A stretch of 64,000 nt of DNA from Acinetobacter sp. 10FS3-1 (GCF_013343215.1 NZ_CP039144.1:124001-188000); one strand, 5' to 3'. Shown: positions 34,772 through 42,960, counted from the first letter of the stretch. Program-made: numbers and translations. Notes: generated by a model from the sequence alone, not told the origin.

Positions 34772-34838
34772 TTGACTTATGCCATGTTTTTTAACTACTA
34801 ATAACGATTTAACCAAATACTAAAACGAAATAGATACT
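34772..34838 (+). promoter_or_regulatory. Conserved promoter without pseudoknot
   Basis: TTGACTTATGCCATG at 34772-34786, possible -10 TACTAA 34796-34801. Downstream lies only a 39-codon frame (34839-34958) and the palindrome at 34874; no larger + strand gene. Confidence 0.5.
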
Positions 34839-34873
34839 ATGAAATTCATTCCAATTAATAATGCTATGCAAGT

Positions 34874-34897
34874 GATAATCTGTATATACAGATTATC
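34874..34897. promoter_or_regulatory. 24-bp perfect palindrome containing TGTATATACA
   Basis: GATAATC-TGTATATACA-GATTATC is self-complementary over all 24 bases. It extends the 10-bp palindrome found at eight other places and is the strongest single operator candidate in the window. Confidence 0.6.
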
Positions 34898-34925
34898 GCA
34901 AGCTCAACTGTTATACGGCGTTATT

Positions 34926-35162
34926 TTAGGGTTTGTACTGCTGCCGACCTTCACATAAAGTTAGCTGTTGTGGATTAAGGATTTGTGATTTCATCCAGGA
35001 ACAACGCACCGTAAAATATTTTGTACCATTCGTGCTTTTGAACTCATTCACTCTTTTTATATCGGTTTCTTCAAGAGAACTATCCCAAACAATAAGTTTA
35101 CAATTGACGCATTTACCGCACATTGACAGCTTTTCACGGATTTCCTTACCAATATTCATCAT
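34926..35162 (-). CDS. Small Cys-rich protein, 78 aa
   Basis: Two Cys pairs (MCGKCVNCKLIVWD and VRCSW, LCEG) suggest a zinc-binding fold. Start MMNIGKEIREKL at 35162 or 35159. The conserved + strand promoter at 35173 points away, so it is divergently transcribed from 35268. Function unknown. Confidence 0.6.
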   Translation of the reverse strand: MMNIGKEIREKLSMCGKCVNCKLIVWDSSLEETDIKRVNEFKSTNGTKYFTVRCSWMKSQILNPQQLTLCEGRQQYKP

Positions 35163-35172
35163 AGCTCACACA

Positions 35173-35267
35173 TTGACTTATGCCATTATTAATTGATATA
35201 ATTTACACTATATCGAACAATAAGTTCAAATGGAAAATCACCATATTTAAGATTAGGAAATTAGATT
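35173..35267 (+). promoter_or_regulatory. Conserved promoter plus fully compensated pseudoknot leader (copy 14)
   Basis: -35 TTGACT 35173-35178, -10 TATAAT 35197-35202. All three helices differ from consensus and still pair: H1 GAAC/GTTC, S1 TGG/CCA, S2 AATC/GATT. Confidence 0.85.
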
Positions 35268-35534
35268 ATGTCTCAATTAACAAAACAACATATCGAAGCG
35301 ATCAAAGAAGCAGTAAGCAAAAAGTTAAGTGAGGTCGCTGCGGGTTGGCACTCCCAATCTAAAATGCACTCGTCTGAAACTGAATATGGTGACGGTTACT
35401 GTGCCGGTCAAGAAGGCTGTTCTGAACATTTGTACGAATTGATTGAGGAAGTCATGGGGGAAATCGACCAGGCAGCTAAAGATGCTGTTGAGGACGATGC
35501 AGAAGATCAAGAGGTGGCACATTGCGTTCCATGA
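35268..35534 (+). CDS. Small acidic protein behind leader copy 14, 88 aa
   Basis: ATG 35268. Mostly helical and very acidic in the second half (EEVMGEIDQAAKDAVEDDAEDQ). A Cys/Gly stretch (GYCAGQEGCSEH) lies in the middle. Unrecognised. Confidence 0.7.
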   Translation: MSQLTKQHIEAIKEAVSKKLSEVAAGWHSQSKMHSSETEYGDGYCAGQEGCSEHLYELIEEVMGEIDQAAKDAVEDDAEDQEVAHCVP

Positions 35535-35604
35535 GCGTAAGGCGATACGCACGAAATACTTTTTCCGTGTGATCTATCGAGTATCTTTAATTTATACAGT
35601 TTTC

Positions 35605-35630
35605 AAAACCTCGCTTTTGCGGGGTTTTTT
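35605..35630 (+). terminator. Rho-independent terminator
   Basis: AAAACCTCGC / GCGGGGTTTT stem with TTTT loop. Confidence 0.8.
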
Positions 35631-35838
35631 ATTACCTGGCAAAATGTTTTTTCATGTTGGATATTGGCATAAGTCAACATATAGTGATATAATTTGATCA
35701 CGGATTAGGTTGTCCATACCTGCAAAAGAGTAGAAGAAACCTGCGTTTTATTTTGATACGCCCTACTGAATTTTAAACAAAACCTAGCTCGCATCAGGTT
35801 TGTTTAAACTTTTGCCAAGCCTGAACTATAGGTGAGTT

Positions 35839-37056
35839 ATGTTTTTCAATTTTATTCCGTCGGCGGAACTCAACGACTTTGCGCGTCTTTTAGCAAATGT
35901 GCTACGTGACTTCAATCCAGATTCAATGTTCTGGTGCTCACAAAGCCCTATCGTGTACCCAAATTACAACAAAGATGGCTTTGAGCCATCTAAAGCAGCG
36001 CGTAAAAGTTTTGGGGTGCAAACACTCCTGGAAACCTTTGCACGAAGCTCCGGTTTTAATTCATACAAAGCAATGCTGACCAAAGCACCGCAGTATTCCA
36101 GTATTGATCTGTCCGATCTGGACCCATACCCACGTAATAGTTATTACTCATGTTGGTGGCGTTGTTTCATTAGTAACATTGTGACCACCACCTTCAAGGA
36201 TTGGACGAACAAAACAGCTCCTTCGTACCTGACCTATCGCAATTTCAAACATAGTGATCAGTGCCATATTGTGCCATTCTTGTTCCAGAGTGTACCTTTC
36301 CTCAAGACAAGTGAGGTCAAAGCTGTTTATGGGATATCCTCTATTCCTTTTGAGGATGTTTTGCCATTAAACGGCATTGCTGACACAGCACCGATACATT
36401 ACCTTCCTTTAGCCATGTCTATGCTGCTGACAGCCAAAGAGATCGGTTTTGAGTATCCTATTCCGCTCCGTCAATTCCTGGTACATGAGCAATGGTATGA
36501 AGCCAATGTTGACCACTTCTTTTACCAACTGAACCAGGCATTCGAGCTATATTTTAATAGTTTGATCAAAATTGCAGTAGATCAAAATGACCTGTTGAAC
36601 AGCACCATTGAATTTGAGCTTACTTTTCCATTCAATGAACAGTTTGAGTTCGCTAAATCAGTCCATGCAATGCGCGAGAAGTTAAAGGCGTTGATTGGCA
36701 AACGTCTGGAACTATGCACCGGTGACAATGGTTACTATACGCATCCACAGGTCACGCCTACCCTTGTTGCTAAAAAAGATTTTCCAAGCCATGAACTGCG
36801 TTCTAAGGTGCAAGCTGAAATAGCTAAAACTGGTGGTATTAGCCACAAAGTTATCTATGGTACAAAGGCATTCTGGCTTAATCAGGCAATGGTACTGATG
36901 TTGCAGAACCAAACAGAAGAAAAGCGCATTTATACCTTGTTAAAATTGAATGATGCTGCATTAGAACAGAAGCTCGACAGCCTAGTATTAGATCAGCTTA
37001 AACCCTACACTCCACCGGCGGTCGCTGTACCACGAAACAGAATACGCGACCAATAG
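35839..37056 (+). CDS. Hypothetical protein, 405 aa
   Basis: AGGTGAG precedes ATG 35839. Soluble, aromatic-rich protein. An N-terminal stretch (KSFGVQTLLETFARSSGFNSYKAM) resembles a short helical motif seen at the N-terminus of several phage and plasmid proteins (L-A-x-x-x-G-F-x-S-Y/W-x-A), but this is tentative. No conserved promoter; it may be transcribed with 37213. Confidence 0.65.
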   Translation: MFFNFIPSAELNDFARLLANVLRDFNPDSMFWCSQSPIVYPNYNKDGFEPSKAARKSFGVQTLLETFARSSGFNSYKAMLTKAPQYSSIDLSDLDPYPRNSYYSCWWRCFISNIVTTTFKDWTNKTAPSYLTYRNFKHSDQCHIVPFLFQSVPFLKTSEVKAVYGISSIPFEDVLPLNGIADTAPIHYLPLAMSMLLTAKEIGFEYPIPLRQFLVHEQWYEANVDHFFYQLNQAFELYFNSLIKIAVDQNDLLNSTIEFELTFPFNEQFEFAKSVHAMREKLKALIGKRLELCTGDNGYYTHPQVTPTLVAKKDFPSHELRSKVQAEIAKTGGISHKVIYGTKAFWLNQAMVLMLQNQTEEKRIYTLLKLNDAALEQKLDSLVLDQLKPYTPPAVAVPRNRIRDQ

Positions 37057-37212
37057 GAGTTATAAATTTTGATCACCCAAGCGGGTTTTAATGGACGGAG
37101 TAGCTGATCATTTGCGAGCATCCTTTTTTCGTTAATGATGACCAGTTATATTTAAGCTCTAATGTATAGAAATGTGTAGTAAACCATTTTACAGATTCAA
37201 TAAGGAAAATTC

Positions 37213-38361
37213 ATGGCTAACAATACGACCCGCCCCTTTTTAGTGGACCTGATTCATGATGAACACTCAAGCAGCCATCTACATTTCATAGAAGAACAGA
37301 CTTTAATATCTGATAGTTTAATGCTGATGCTAGAAAACGCATTTAAGCATAAAGACGTTGGGATGATTATTGCGCATAAACAAGTAAGTACATCAAAGAA
37401 AGCCATTGAAACAATTGTAGCTCGCTCTAAGACCTATCGACGAAACATGATTGTACTAGACATTGAAAAAATCCTGACTGGCAACGCAGCATACCAGGTA
37501 GTCCGTTACAATCCTCTACGTGGTAAATCACTTCTGCAAGCGTTAAAAATAGTTTGTTCTGTATTCATGGAAACGGAATCTAATGAACGTGACAAGCTCA
37601 ATATTATTCAGATAGTCTACCCTCTCTTAAAGCAGCAGATTAGCGAAACCGTACCTCATTTAACTCTGCGAAAGTTGCTTAATGAAACGATCAAGTTGAG
37701 TGAAACCAGTCTGAATCCTACTTCAAAATATGCCGTTGATGGATTGCTTAAAGCCTTCTCAATCCTTGATGACAATAATCTCATAGATCGCTTAACTGAC
37801 GATATTAATGATGAAAGTTTCAACTTCGCTGATATTATTTTAAATAATAAAATTGGGGTGATTAAAAGCACCGACACCAACCAAACAACTAGCTTTAAAC
37901 ATTTAAAAACATTGGCGACTGCTGACCTACTGGAAACATTTGTAGATATACTTGATCACGCTAATCGTAAAATTTTGAATGGTTCATTTCGGAGATACTT
38001 CTTCGCTGACTTGAAAACATTGTTCAATCCAATGGTTATGCCTGTTGTCATGCGTTACAGCAGAAAGATTTATATGCAATCGCATGTATTTCTGAATTAT
38101 CAAGATTTACCTCTTTCACCTGATGGCTCCCAAGAAGAAATTATTGTGAATAATGCGTATAACCGAATTTACCAAGCTACATCACCCTGTTTTCCACATT
38201 ACAAAGCTAATTTATGGGGGAAACAAGAACATATGAAGAAGATGCTTGACCCGAATACCATTCACGAGCAGAAGCTCCCATTAAATACGGTGCTGTTCTG
38301 CTGCAATCACCTACCATCACCGGAGTTATTGTCTTTTAAAGATTTCTATGGTGCTGCTTAA
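37213..38361 (+). CDS. Possible conjugation-ATPase-like protein lacking a P-loop, 382 aa
   Basis: AAGGAAA precedes ATG 37213. The segment YQVVRYNPLRGKSLLQALKIVCSVF and the later RYFFADLKTLFNPMVMPVVMRYSRKIYMQSHVFLNYQDL recall VirD4/TraD-type ATPases (Y-N-P-L, then a Walker-B-like strand and an R-K then Q-x-L segment). However, no Walker A (GxxxxGKT) or clear Walker B acid is visible. It could be a decayed or repurposed coupling-protein relative. Low confidence in the family; the gene itself is sound. Confidence 0.55.
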   Translation: MANNTTRPFLVDLIHDEHSSSHLHFIEEQTLISDSLMLMLENAFKHKDVGMIIAHKQVSTSKKAIETIVARSKTYRRNMIVLDIEKILTGNAAYQVVRYNPLRGKSLLQALKIVCSVFMETESNERDKLNIIQIVYPLLKQQISETVPHLTLRKLLNETIKLSETSLNPTSKYAVDGLLKAFSILDDNNLIDRLTDDINDESFNFADIILNNKIGVIKSTDTNQTTSFKHLKTLATADLLETFVDILDHANRKILNGSFRRYFFADLKTLFNPMVMPVVMRYSRKIYMQSHVFLNYQDLPLSPDGSQEEIIVNNAYNRIYQATSPCFPHYKANLWGKQEHMKKMLDPNTIHEQKLPLNTVLFCCNHLPSPELLSFKDFYGAA

Positions 38362-38425
38362 TATACTTAACTATTTACCGATTTCCTCCAATTAGATTGC
38401 TTCGGTAGTTTAAAAGGATAACCTA

Positions 38426-38457
38426 TAAAAAAACTTGCTACGGCAGGTTTTTTTTAT
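38426..38457 (+). terminator. Rho-independent terminator
   Basis: AAAACTTGC / GCAGGTTTT stem with TACG loop and long T-run. Confidence 0.7.
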
Positions 38458-38529
38458 AATTAAAATATGGCATTAGTCAATTTTTTTTGGTTATTTTCTT
38501 CCAAAAAATATACCTATCTAGTGTAATTA

Positions 38530-38606
38530 TTTTGGCTATGCGAAATACGTGGTTGAATTTAGTTTTTAAGTGAAATTCAATCTTGCTTATTTCGCAATTG
38601 CGAAAT
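38530..38606. promoter_or_regulatory. Palindromic operators upstream of the Aca2-like operon
   Basis: ATTTCGCAATTGCGAAAT (38589-38606) is a perfect 18-bp palindrome. TTTGGCTATGCGAAAT, about 38531-38546, is an imperfect second copy. They sit 70-150 bases before the first gene, where a tandem pair of operators for an autorepressor would be expected. Confidence 0.6.
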
Positions 38607-38677
38607 ATACTATCTTCATTAAGATAAGCTTTCTTAAAAGTAAACTTAAATCGCTATTGAGCGATAGGAGAAATAAG

Positions 38678-39184
38678 ATGAAAAAGTTATTTACAGTATT
38701 AAATGGTCAAACAGTTCGTTTAGTTGTGGAAACAGACAATCTTCGCAATGGAACAGAAACTTTTGGTTGTTTTGAAGGCTACCCTTATAAAGCTGGCTCA
38801 AAACTTCACAATGTCCAATTTGTTGATCAGTTCGGCAACAATATGGGGCGTGACGGCATATTAGAAATGGTTAAAGAAATTCAAATTATTAATAACCATG
38901 ATGGTTCTTTCAAGTCAGTGCTAAAGATTATTGATGTTGACTATGTTGAAGAAGTTATGACATTTGTTGTGACACTAGAAAATAATCGCACTGTGCAAGT
39001 TCAATTTAAGCGTGAAACAAACCGTTTACATGCTGACTATAACACTCATTTAGCACACATTGACCGTTGCAATGTGTATGGTTATGACCTCAGCAAAGTA
39101 GAAGAAGAATTATTCAATGATTGGATTAGTACATGCAAAGCAATCCAAGATGTTGTTAAAGAACTTGACTCACAATACGAATAA
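38678..39184 (+). CDS. First gene of Aca2-like operon, candidate anti-defence protein, 168 aa
   Basis: AGGAGAAATAAG precedes ATG 38678; the frame is open upstream to 38570 through the operator and is not used. Soluble, mixed alpha/beta, with no known domain. It lies immediately upstream of an Aca2-like regulator, behind a palindromic operator, which is the classical arrangement of anti-CRISPR operons. The functional suggestion is guilt by association only. Confidence 0.65.
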   Translation: MKKLFTVLNGQTVRLVVETDNLRNGTETFGCFEGYPYKAGSKLHNVQFVDQFGNNMGRDGILEMVKEIQIINNHDGSFKSVLKIIDVDYVEEVMTFVVTLENNRTVQVQFKRETNRLHADYNTHLAHIDRCNVYGYDLSKVEEELFNDWISTCKAIQDVVKELDSQYE

Positions 39185-39191
39185 TCAACAA

Positions 39192-39213
39192 GCCCTGACT
39201 TGAGGGCATTTTT
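39192..39213 (+). terminator. Hairpin between operon genes, weak terminator
   Basis: GCCCT / AGGGC stem followed by ATTTTT. It may reduce transcription into the regulator gene. Confidence 0.4.
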
Positions 39214-39224
39214 AGGCTTTCAAA

Positions 39225-39689
39225 ATGAATCATCTACAATTAAAAGCTCAACGGCAAGGCTTAGGATTAACTGTTGCTGAAATAGCGGAAATCGCAAAAG
39301 TAACGAAGCGTTCTTTTCAATATTGGGAAGCAGGAAAAGTCCCTGTTCCATATGATGTTGAAATGCTGATGGACTTGATGGTATCGCAATACAACTTAGT
39401 GCTCGATCTATTATTAAGTGATGTTGAGTTGGCAACATGGCGCAATACTGATCCTGACAACAACCCCAACAAGCCAATGCGTATCAGTCCAACATTGCCC
39501 TTTTTCCATTCTTTTGAACTGTTTTCAGAAAGAACAGGAGTTAAGAATATTGTGTACTGGCGCATTTATCAAAGTGTCGTTAGTCAACTAATAATAACAG
39601 GCAAAATTGTTAGGTTGAGTGATGACACTAAAATCCCTGAAAGTTGGGGAATTTGGAAGTGGTTTAAAGGCAATTATGACACGCATTGA
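39225..39689 (+). CDS. Aca2-like (DUF1870-type) HTH regulator, 154 aa
   Basis: The N-terminal HTH (LKAQRQGLGLTVAEIAEIA) is followed by RSFQYWEAGKVPVPYDVE, matching the Q-Y-W-E-x-G and V-P-x-D-V-E signature I recall from Aca2 of phage ZF40. A C-terminal part with WRIYQSVVSQLIITG corresponds to its dimerisation region. Aca2 proteins repress their own operon through inverted repeats and mark anti-CRISPR loci. A longer middle (about 40 residues) separates the two parts here. Family call from memory of the sequence pattern. Confidence 0.65.
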   Translation: MNHLQLKAQRQGLGLTVAEIAEIAKVTKRSFQYWEAGKVPVPYDVEMLMDLMVSQYNLVLDLLLSDVELATWRNTDPDNNPNKPMRISPTLPFFHSFELFSERTGVKNIVYWRIYQSVVSQLIITGKIVRLSDDTKIPESWGIWKWFKGNYDTH

Positions 39690-39698
39690 GTTTGAAAA

Positions 39699-40301
39699 AT
39701 GGTAAAAAAATCATTAGATCAGATTGTATGGGCTACGCCTGAAAAACCGCATGGATTGTGGGCGTATTGTGTGATTTGTGAAAAAGATATTCGGGAACTC
39801 AGAACGCGGAAAAATACGTGTAGTGATGAATGCCATGCTTTAAAAGTGAAAGATATTGATCGCAAATCCTATGCAAATCAAATGGCAAAAGACCCTGATT
39901 ATGCTAAAAAACAATCAGCTAAACAATATTCTCGAATTAAAGCCGACCCTAACAAAATGGAAGCTAAGCGCATTGCTCAAAATGAGCGAATGCAAATGCC
40001 GAGCTACAAAGAATCATCCCAGAAATCCCATAAAAAGTATAGGTCAAATCCTAAAACAAAGCAGTTAATTGCTAAAAGAATGCGGAAGTATCGTGATGAA
40101 AATCCTGAAATTATTGCTGAAATTGAGCGTAGGCGGATTGCTAAACGTTCAGAAGAAAGAAAGAGATTAAAAATCGAAAATCCTGAGAAATTTGCAGAAC
40201 TACAGCAACATGAACGTGAAAAAGCAGCCAAGCGTAAAGCTGAAAAACGCTTTGCTGAATTACAAAAAGACCTGGAAAAATTGGTGACTAATGATGAATG
40301 A
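39699..40301 (+). CDS. Zinc-finger and charged coiled-coil protein, 200 aa
   Basis: The N-terminus has CVIC, then TCSDEC (residues about 24-47), a probable zinc site. It is followed by about 140 residues of lysine/glutamate-rich helix with repeated K-R-x-x-E patterns. It resembles small phage nucleic-acid-associated proteins in layout, without a recognised family. Nine bases after the regulator gene and overlapping the next gene, so part of the operon. Confidence 0.65.
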   Translation: MVKKSLDQIVWATPEKPHGLWAYCVICEKDIRELRTRKNTCSDECHALKVKDIDRKSYANQMAKDPDYAKKQSAKQYSRIKADPNKMEAKRIAQNERMQMPSYKESSQKSHKKYRSNPKTKQLIAKRMRKYRDENPEIIAEIERRRIAKRSEERKRLKIENPEKFAELQQHEREKAAKRKAEKRFAELQKDLEKLVTNDE

Positions 40302-40980
40302 ATTAGTATTAATGAGTAATCATGATATTCAGCTTGCATCTATCGAGCAATTAAAAGCTGAACTATCAAAATCACTCAAAATCACAAGTGATTATTTGGT
40401 GTATATGTCAATTATTTGGAATGAATTAAATAAGCGAGGTGTAGACTTATCCGAGTTAAAAAGTGGCTTGTTTGCATATATTCCTTTAATTGCAACAAAT
40501 CAGCTTGACGCTAGGCTAGTAGTCGAATTTGCAGGCAATAAAACGCTTTTATCAGCACTTTCACGCTTACCAATGGACAAACAAGCCGAAGTTGCTGAAA
40601 CTAAAAAACTGCCATTTGTGACTTATGATGAGCATCAGAAAGTAATTGAAACAACTCTTGATCTCACTAAAGCAAAAGCATCACAAATATATCAAGTTTT
40701 AGGCGGTGAACATGGCTTTCGTGATGTAAATCAACAACACCTTTATTTAAAAACTAAAGCCAAATCTAAGCGTAAACCAAAAATAATATCAAGAACGACA
40801 TTACGAAATGTTGAGTTTGATGAAAATAAGGAATACATGCTTGTTGGTAGCAATAACCGAGTAAAAATAGAAACGCTTATTGCTGCATTGGGTGAATTAT
40901 ATGAAATTGATCTTTTTGAAGTAATGAGCCGTTATTCAAAAAAAATCTCTGAGAAGCAAATTAAAAATCTTCCTGATTGA
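40291..40980 (+). CDS. Last gene of the Aca2-like operon, 229 aa
   Basis: Starts inside the end of the previous gene (11-base overlap), indicating coupled translation. The segment IIWNELNKRGVDLSELKSGLFAYIPLIATNQLDARLVVEFAGNKTLLSAL resembles a domain I have seen in proteins of integrative elements, name not recalled. Basic linker (KTKAKSKRKPK) then a helical C-terminus. Function unknown. Confidence 0.65.
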   Translation: MMNELVLMSNHDIQLASIEQLKAELSKSLKITSDYLVYMSIIWNELNKRGVDLSELKSGLFAYIPLIATNQLDARLVVEFAGNKTLLSALSRLPMDKQAEVAETKKLPFVTYDEHQKVIETTLDLTKAKASQIYQVLGGEHGFRDVNQQHLYLKTKAKSKRKPKIISRTTLRNVEFDENKEYMLVGSNNRVKIETLIAALGELYEIDLFEVMSRYSKKISEKQIKNLPD

Positions 40981-41039
40981 TGTTCCGTATATGGCAAATG
41001 AACGCTATCGGAATACCAGTAGTGAATCTCACAGATCAG

Positions 41040-41071
41040 AAAAGACCTCGCTACGGCGGGGTCTTTATTTT
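41040..41071 (+). terminator. Rho-independent terminator
   Basis: AAAAGACCTCGC / GCGGGGTCTTT stem, ending the operon from 38678. Confidence 0.8.
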
Positions 41072-41089
41072 ATCGACTTCTGCTGCAAC

Positions 41090-41222
41090 TTCGCTATATG
41101 GCGAAATATTAGCTTTATTTCAGAAAAGTTCGCTATATAGCAAATATTAGATTAATGTAGTAAATTGTTCGCTATATGGCAAACTTCAATATAGAGATTC
41201 ATGTTTTTCGCTATATGGCGAA
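41090..41222. promoter_or_regulatory. Four HipB-type operators
   Basis: Palindromic 16-mers TTCGCTATATGGCGAA at 41090-41105 and 41207-41222, with variants TTCGCTATATAGCAAA 41129-41144 and TTCGCTATATGGCAAA 41168-41183. Centres are about 39 bases apart, close to four helical turns, so the dimers would sit on one face of the DNA. A weaker relative (TTCCGTATATGGCAAA) lies at 40983. They precede the HipB-like gene and are the expected autorepression sites. Confidence 0.8.
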
Positions 41223-41238
41223 CAAATGAGGTGCTTTT

Positions 41239-41496
41239 ATGGCTAGTCGTGCAGAAATTGGTGCAAAAATACGTGAAGCAAGGCAGAAATTAAACTATAC
41301 ACAGCAAATGATGGCGAAAAAGTCTGGGGTTAATAAATCCACTATTTCTGAAATAGAAAATGGTCATTTCACAGGTTCATTCGATATTTTTGAACGTCTA
41401 ATTGATGCAGTTGGATTGCAGTTTGAAGTTACCCCTAAAAAACGAACTTTGCCGGCTTGGAATGAGATCGACACGCTATTCAATGAGGATGACTGA
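41239..41496 (+). CDS. hipB: HipB-like antitoxin, 85 aa
   Basis: Compact XRE HTH domain (IGAKIREARQKLNYTQQMMA, KKSGVNKSTISEIENGHF) with a short acidic tail. GAGGTG precedes ATG 41239. It should bind the operators upstream as a dimer and neutralise HipA. The stop codon overlaps the start of the HipA gene by one base. Confidence 0.85.
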   Translation: MASRAEIGAKIREARQKLNYTQQMMAKKSGVNKSTISEIENGHFTGSFDIFERLIDAVGLQFEVTPKKRTLPAWNEIDTLFNEDD

Positions 41497-42722
41497 TGGA
41501 TAACTTTCAATTACCCAATGAGATCAGGTCCATTGAAGTATTCACGGATGATTTGAAACAAGGCTTGCTGACGCATGGCTCTCATTATCACTATCAGCCA
41601 GTGCAAGAGCAAAGTTTTGTCTCTCTGACCATGACCTTACCAGATATGCAAGGATATTCGCATGGGGTGTTGCACCCTATTTTTTCCCAGAATTTACCAG
41701 AGGGTCATAATCGTCATTTTATTGCCAGTAAACTTGCCAGATATGCCAATGTGAATGAAATGTACTTGTTGGCACTACAGGAAGCGAATGGTATTGGTAT
41801 GCTGTCCTATAGAAGTGAACTCCAATTGCCTGATGTGGAATCAGTTAATCTGAGTGAGATTCTTAACTACAATAGCCAGGCTCCACTTTTTCCTCAGTTA
41901 TTAGAGAAATATTACTTACGCAACTCTTTAGCCGGCGTTCAACCTAAAGTGAGCATTCCGAATGTGACTAGCGTTACGGAACGTACTGTTCAGCAAAAAG
42001 ACCTCATTGTTAAGTCTTATGATGCAGACTTTGATTTACTGACGGTCAATGAATTTGTTTGCATGGAAGCAGCTCGACATTGTGGTTTGGAACCGCCAAA
42101 AACTTACCTATCGGACAATCTGGAAACCTATGTTATCGAGCGATTTGATAAGGATGCTGATGGAACTAAGTTGGGCTATGAGGATTTCACGACCTTGTTA
42201 AAAAGGTCTAATGACCCGAATGAGAAGTACAAAGGCAGCTACGAAACCTTGCTTAAAGCTACCTACCTATACACCAAGAGCGAAGCAGAAATCGCCAAAA
42301 TGTATAAGTACATCGTTTTCAATTGCCTGATCGGGAACGGTGATGCTCACCTTAAAAACTTTGCCCTGCAATACACGCCAGATATGAGCGATATTTACGT
42401 GTCACCACCTTTTGATATTACTCATACGCTTATTTATGAAAATATTGATGATCAACTGGCACTTAAAATCAATGGAAGCAAGCAATTCCCGACTAAGGCA
42501 GAGCTGTTGAAGTTGGCTGAAAGCCCTGAATTTCGCATCAGGAACGCCAAAGATATTATTGAGTATATGGGGCAGCAGATCGCAGACTACTTAAAAACAT
42601 CCAATGAAGTTCAATTGTTTGATGGATTACGAGAATCTATTGAAAAGAATCTATCAAAAGTTTTGGCTACCAGTGCAATCACGCCTGTATACAGGCATGA
42701 CAAGAAGAGAAAGTTCAAGTAA
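41496..42722 (+). CDS. hipA: HipA-like serine/threonine kinase toxin, 408 aa
   Basis: HipA kinases phosphorylate tRNA synthetases or other targets and halt growth. The N-terminal domain has FSQNLPEGHNRHF. The kinase core shows SLAGVQPKVSIPN (nucleotide loop), the catalytic block GNGDAHLKNFAL, and the metal-binding Asp in SPPFDITHT. Length is slightly shorter than E. coli HipA. It forms a bicistronic toxin-antitoxin unit with hipB and probably stabilises the plasmid. Confidence 0.88.
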   Translation: MDNFQLPNEIRSIEVFTDDLKQGLLTHGSHYHYQPVQEQSFVSLTMTLPDMQGYSHGVLHPIFSQNLPEGHNRHFIASKLARYANVNEMYLLALQEANGIGMLSYRSELQLPDVESVNLSEILNYNSQAPLFPQLLEKYYLRNSLAGVQPKVSIPNVTSVTERTVQQKDLIVKSYDADFDLLTVNEFVCMEAARHCGLEPPKTYLSDNLETYVIERFDKDADGTKLGYEDFTTLLKRSNDPNEKYKGSYETLLKATYLYTKSEAEIAKMYKYIVFNCLIGNGDAHLKNFALQYTPDMSDIYVSPPFDITHTLIYENIDDQLALKINGSKQFPTKAELLKLAESPEFRIRNAKDIIEYMGQQIADYLKTSNEVQLFDGLRESIEKNLSKVLATSAITPVYRHDKKRKFK

Positions 42723-42739
42723 TCCTCCTGGAATGACTG

Positions 42740-42770
42740 AATAACCGCAGCTAACCACTGCGGTTATTTT
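42740..42770 (+). terminator. Rho-independent terminator
   Basis: ATAACCGCAG / CTGCGGTTAT stem and T-run. Confidence 0.85.
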
Positions 42771-42784
42771 ATGCCTATGAACCA

Positions 42785-42819
42785 GGTAGGCGTTAGGTTT
42801 TTTATATAATAAAAAAATG
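42785..42819 (+). repeat. T/A-tract repeat, copy m
   Basis: GGTAGGCGTTAGGTTTTTT, then ATATAATAAAAAAATG, slightly longer AT linker. Confidence 0.7.
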
Positions 42820-42858
42820 CTGACCTATTTTAAGTTTATGATTTCCATATCATTTACA

Positions 42859-42960
42859 TTGACTTATGCCATGTTTTGAGGCTATAATGAAGGCTCAGGC
42901 GAACTACGCCAAACGGAAAAGTCACCGTATCAAAGGCTTAAATTAAAGGGTATAAAAATC
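42859..42960 (+). promoter_or_regulatory. Conserved promoter plus pseudoknot leader (copy 15)
   Basis: -35 TTGACT 42859-42864, -10 TATAAT 42883-42888. H1 is GGCG-aacta-CGCC (fully replaced, still paired), S1 CGG/CCG, S2 AAGTC/GGCTT with one G-U. Confidence 0.8.

Noticed and set aside
35665..35680. TTGACTTATGCC on the - strand near 35675
   Set aside because: No -10 at the right distance and no - strand gene downstream; probably a relic or chance match.
36712..36912. Antisense frames inside large genes
   Set aside because: Shadows of the + strand gene at 35839 with no start signals; the same applies to most reverse-strand frames across the window.
38466..38480. TTGACTAATGCCAT on the - strand
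   Set aside because: It has a plausible -10 but faces the end of a + strand gene and its terminator; no product to express.
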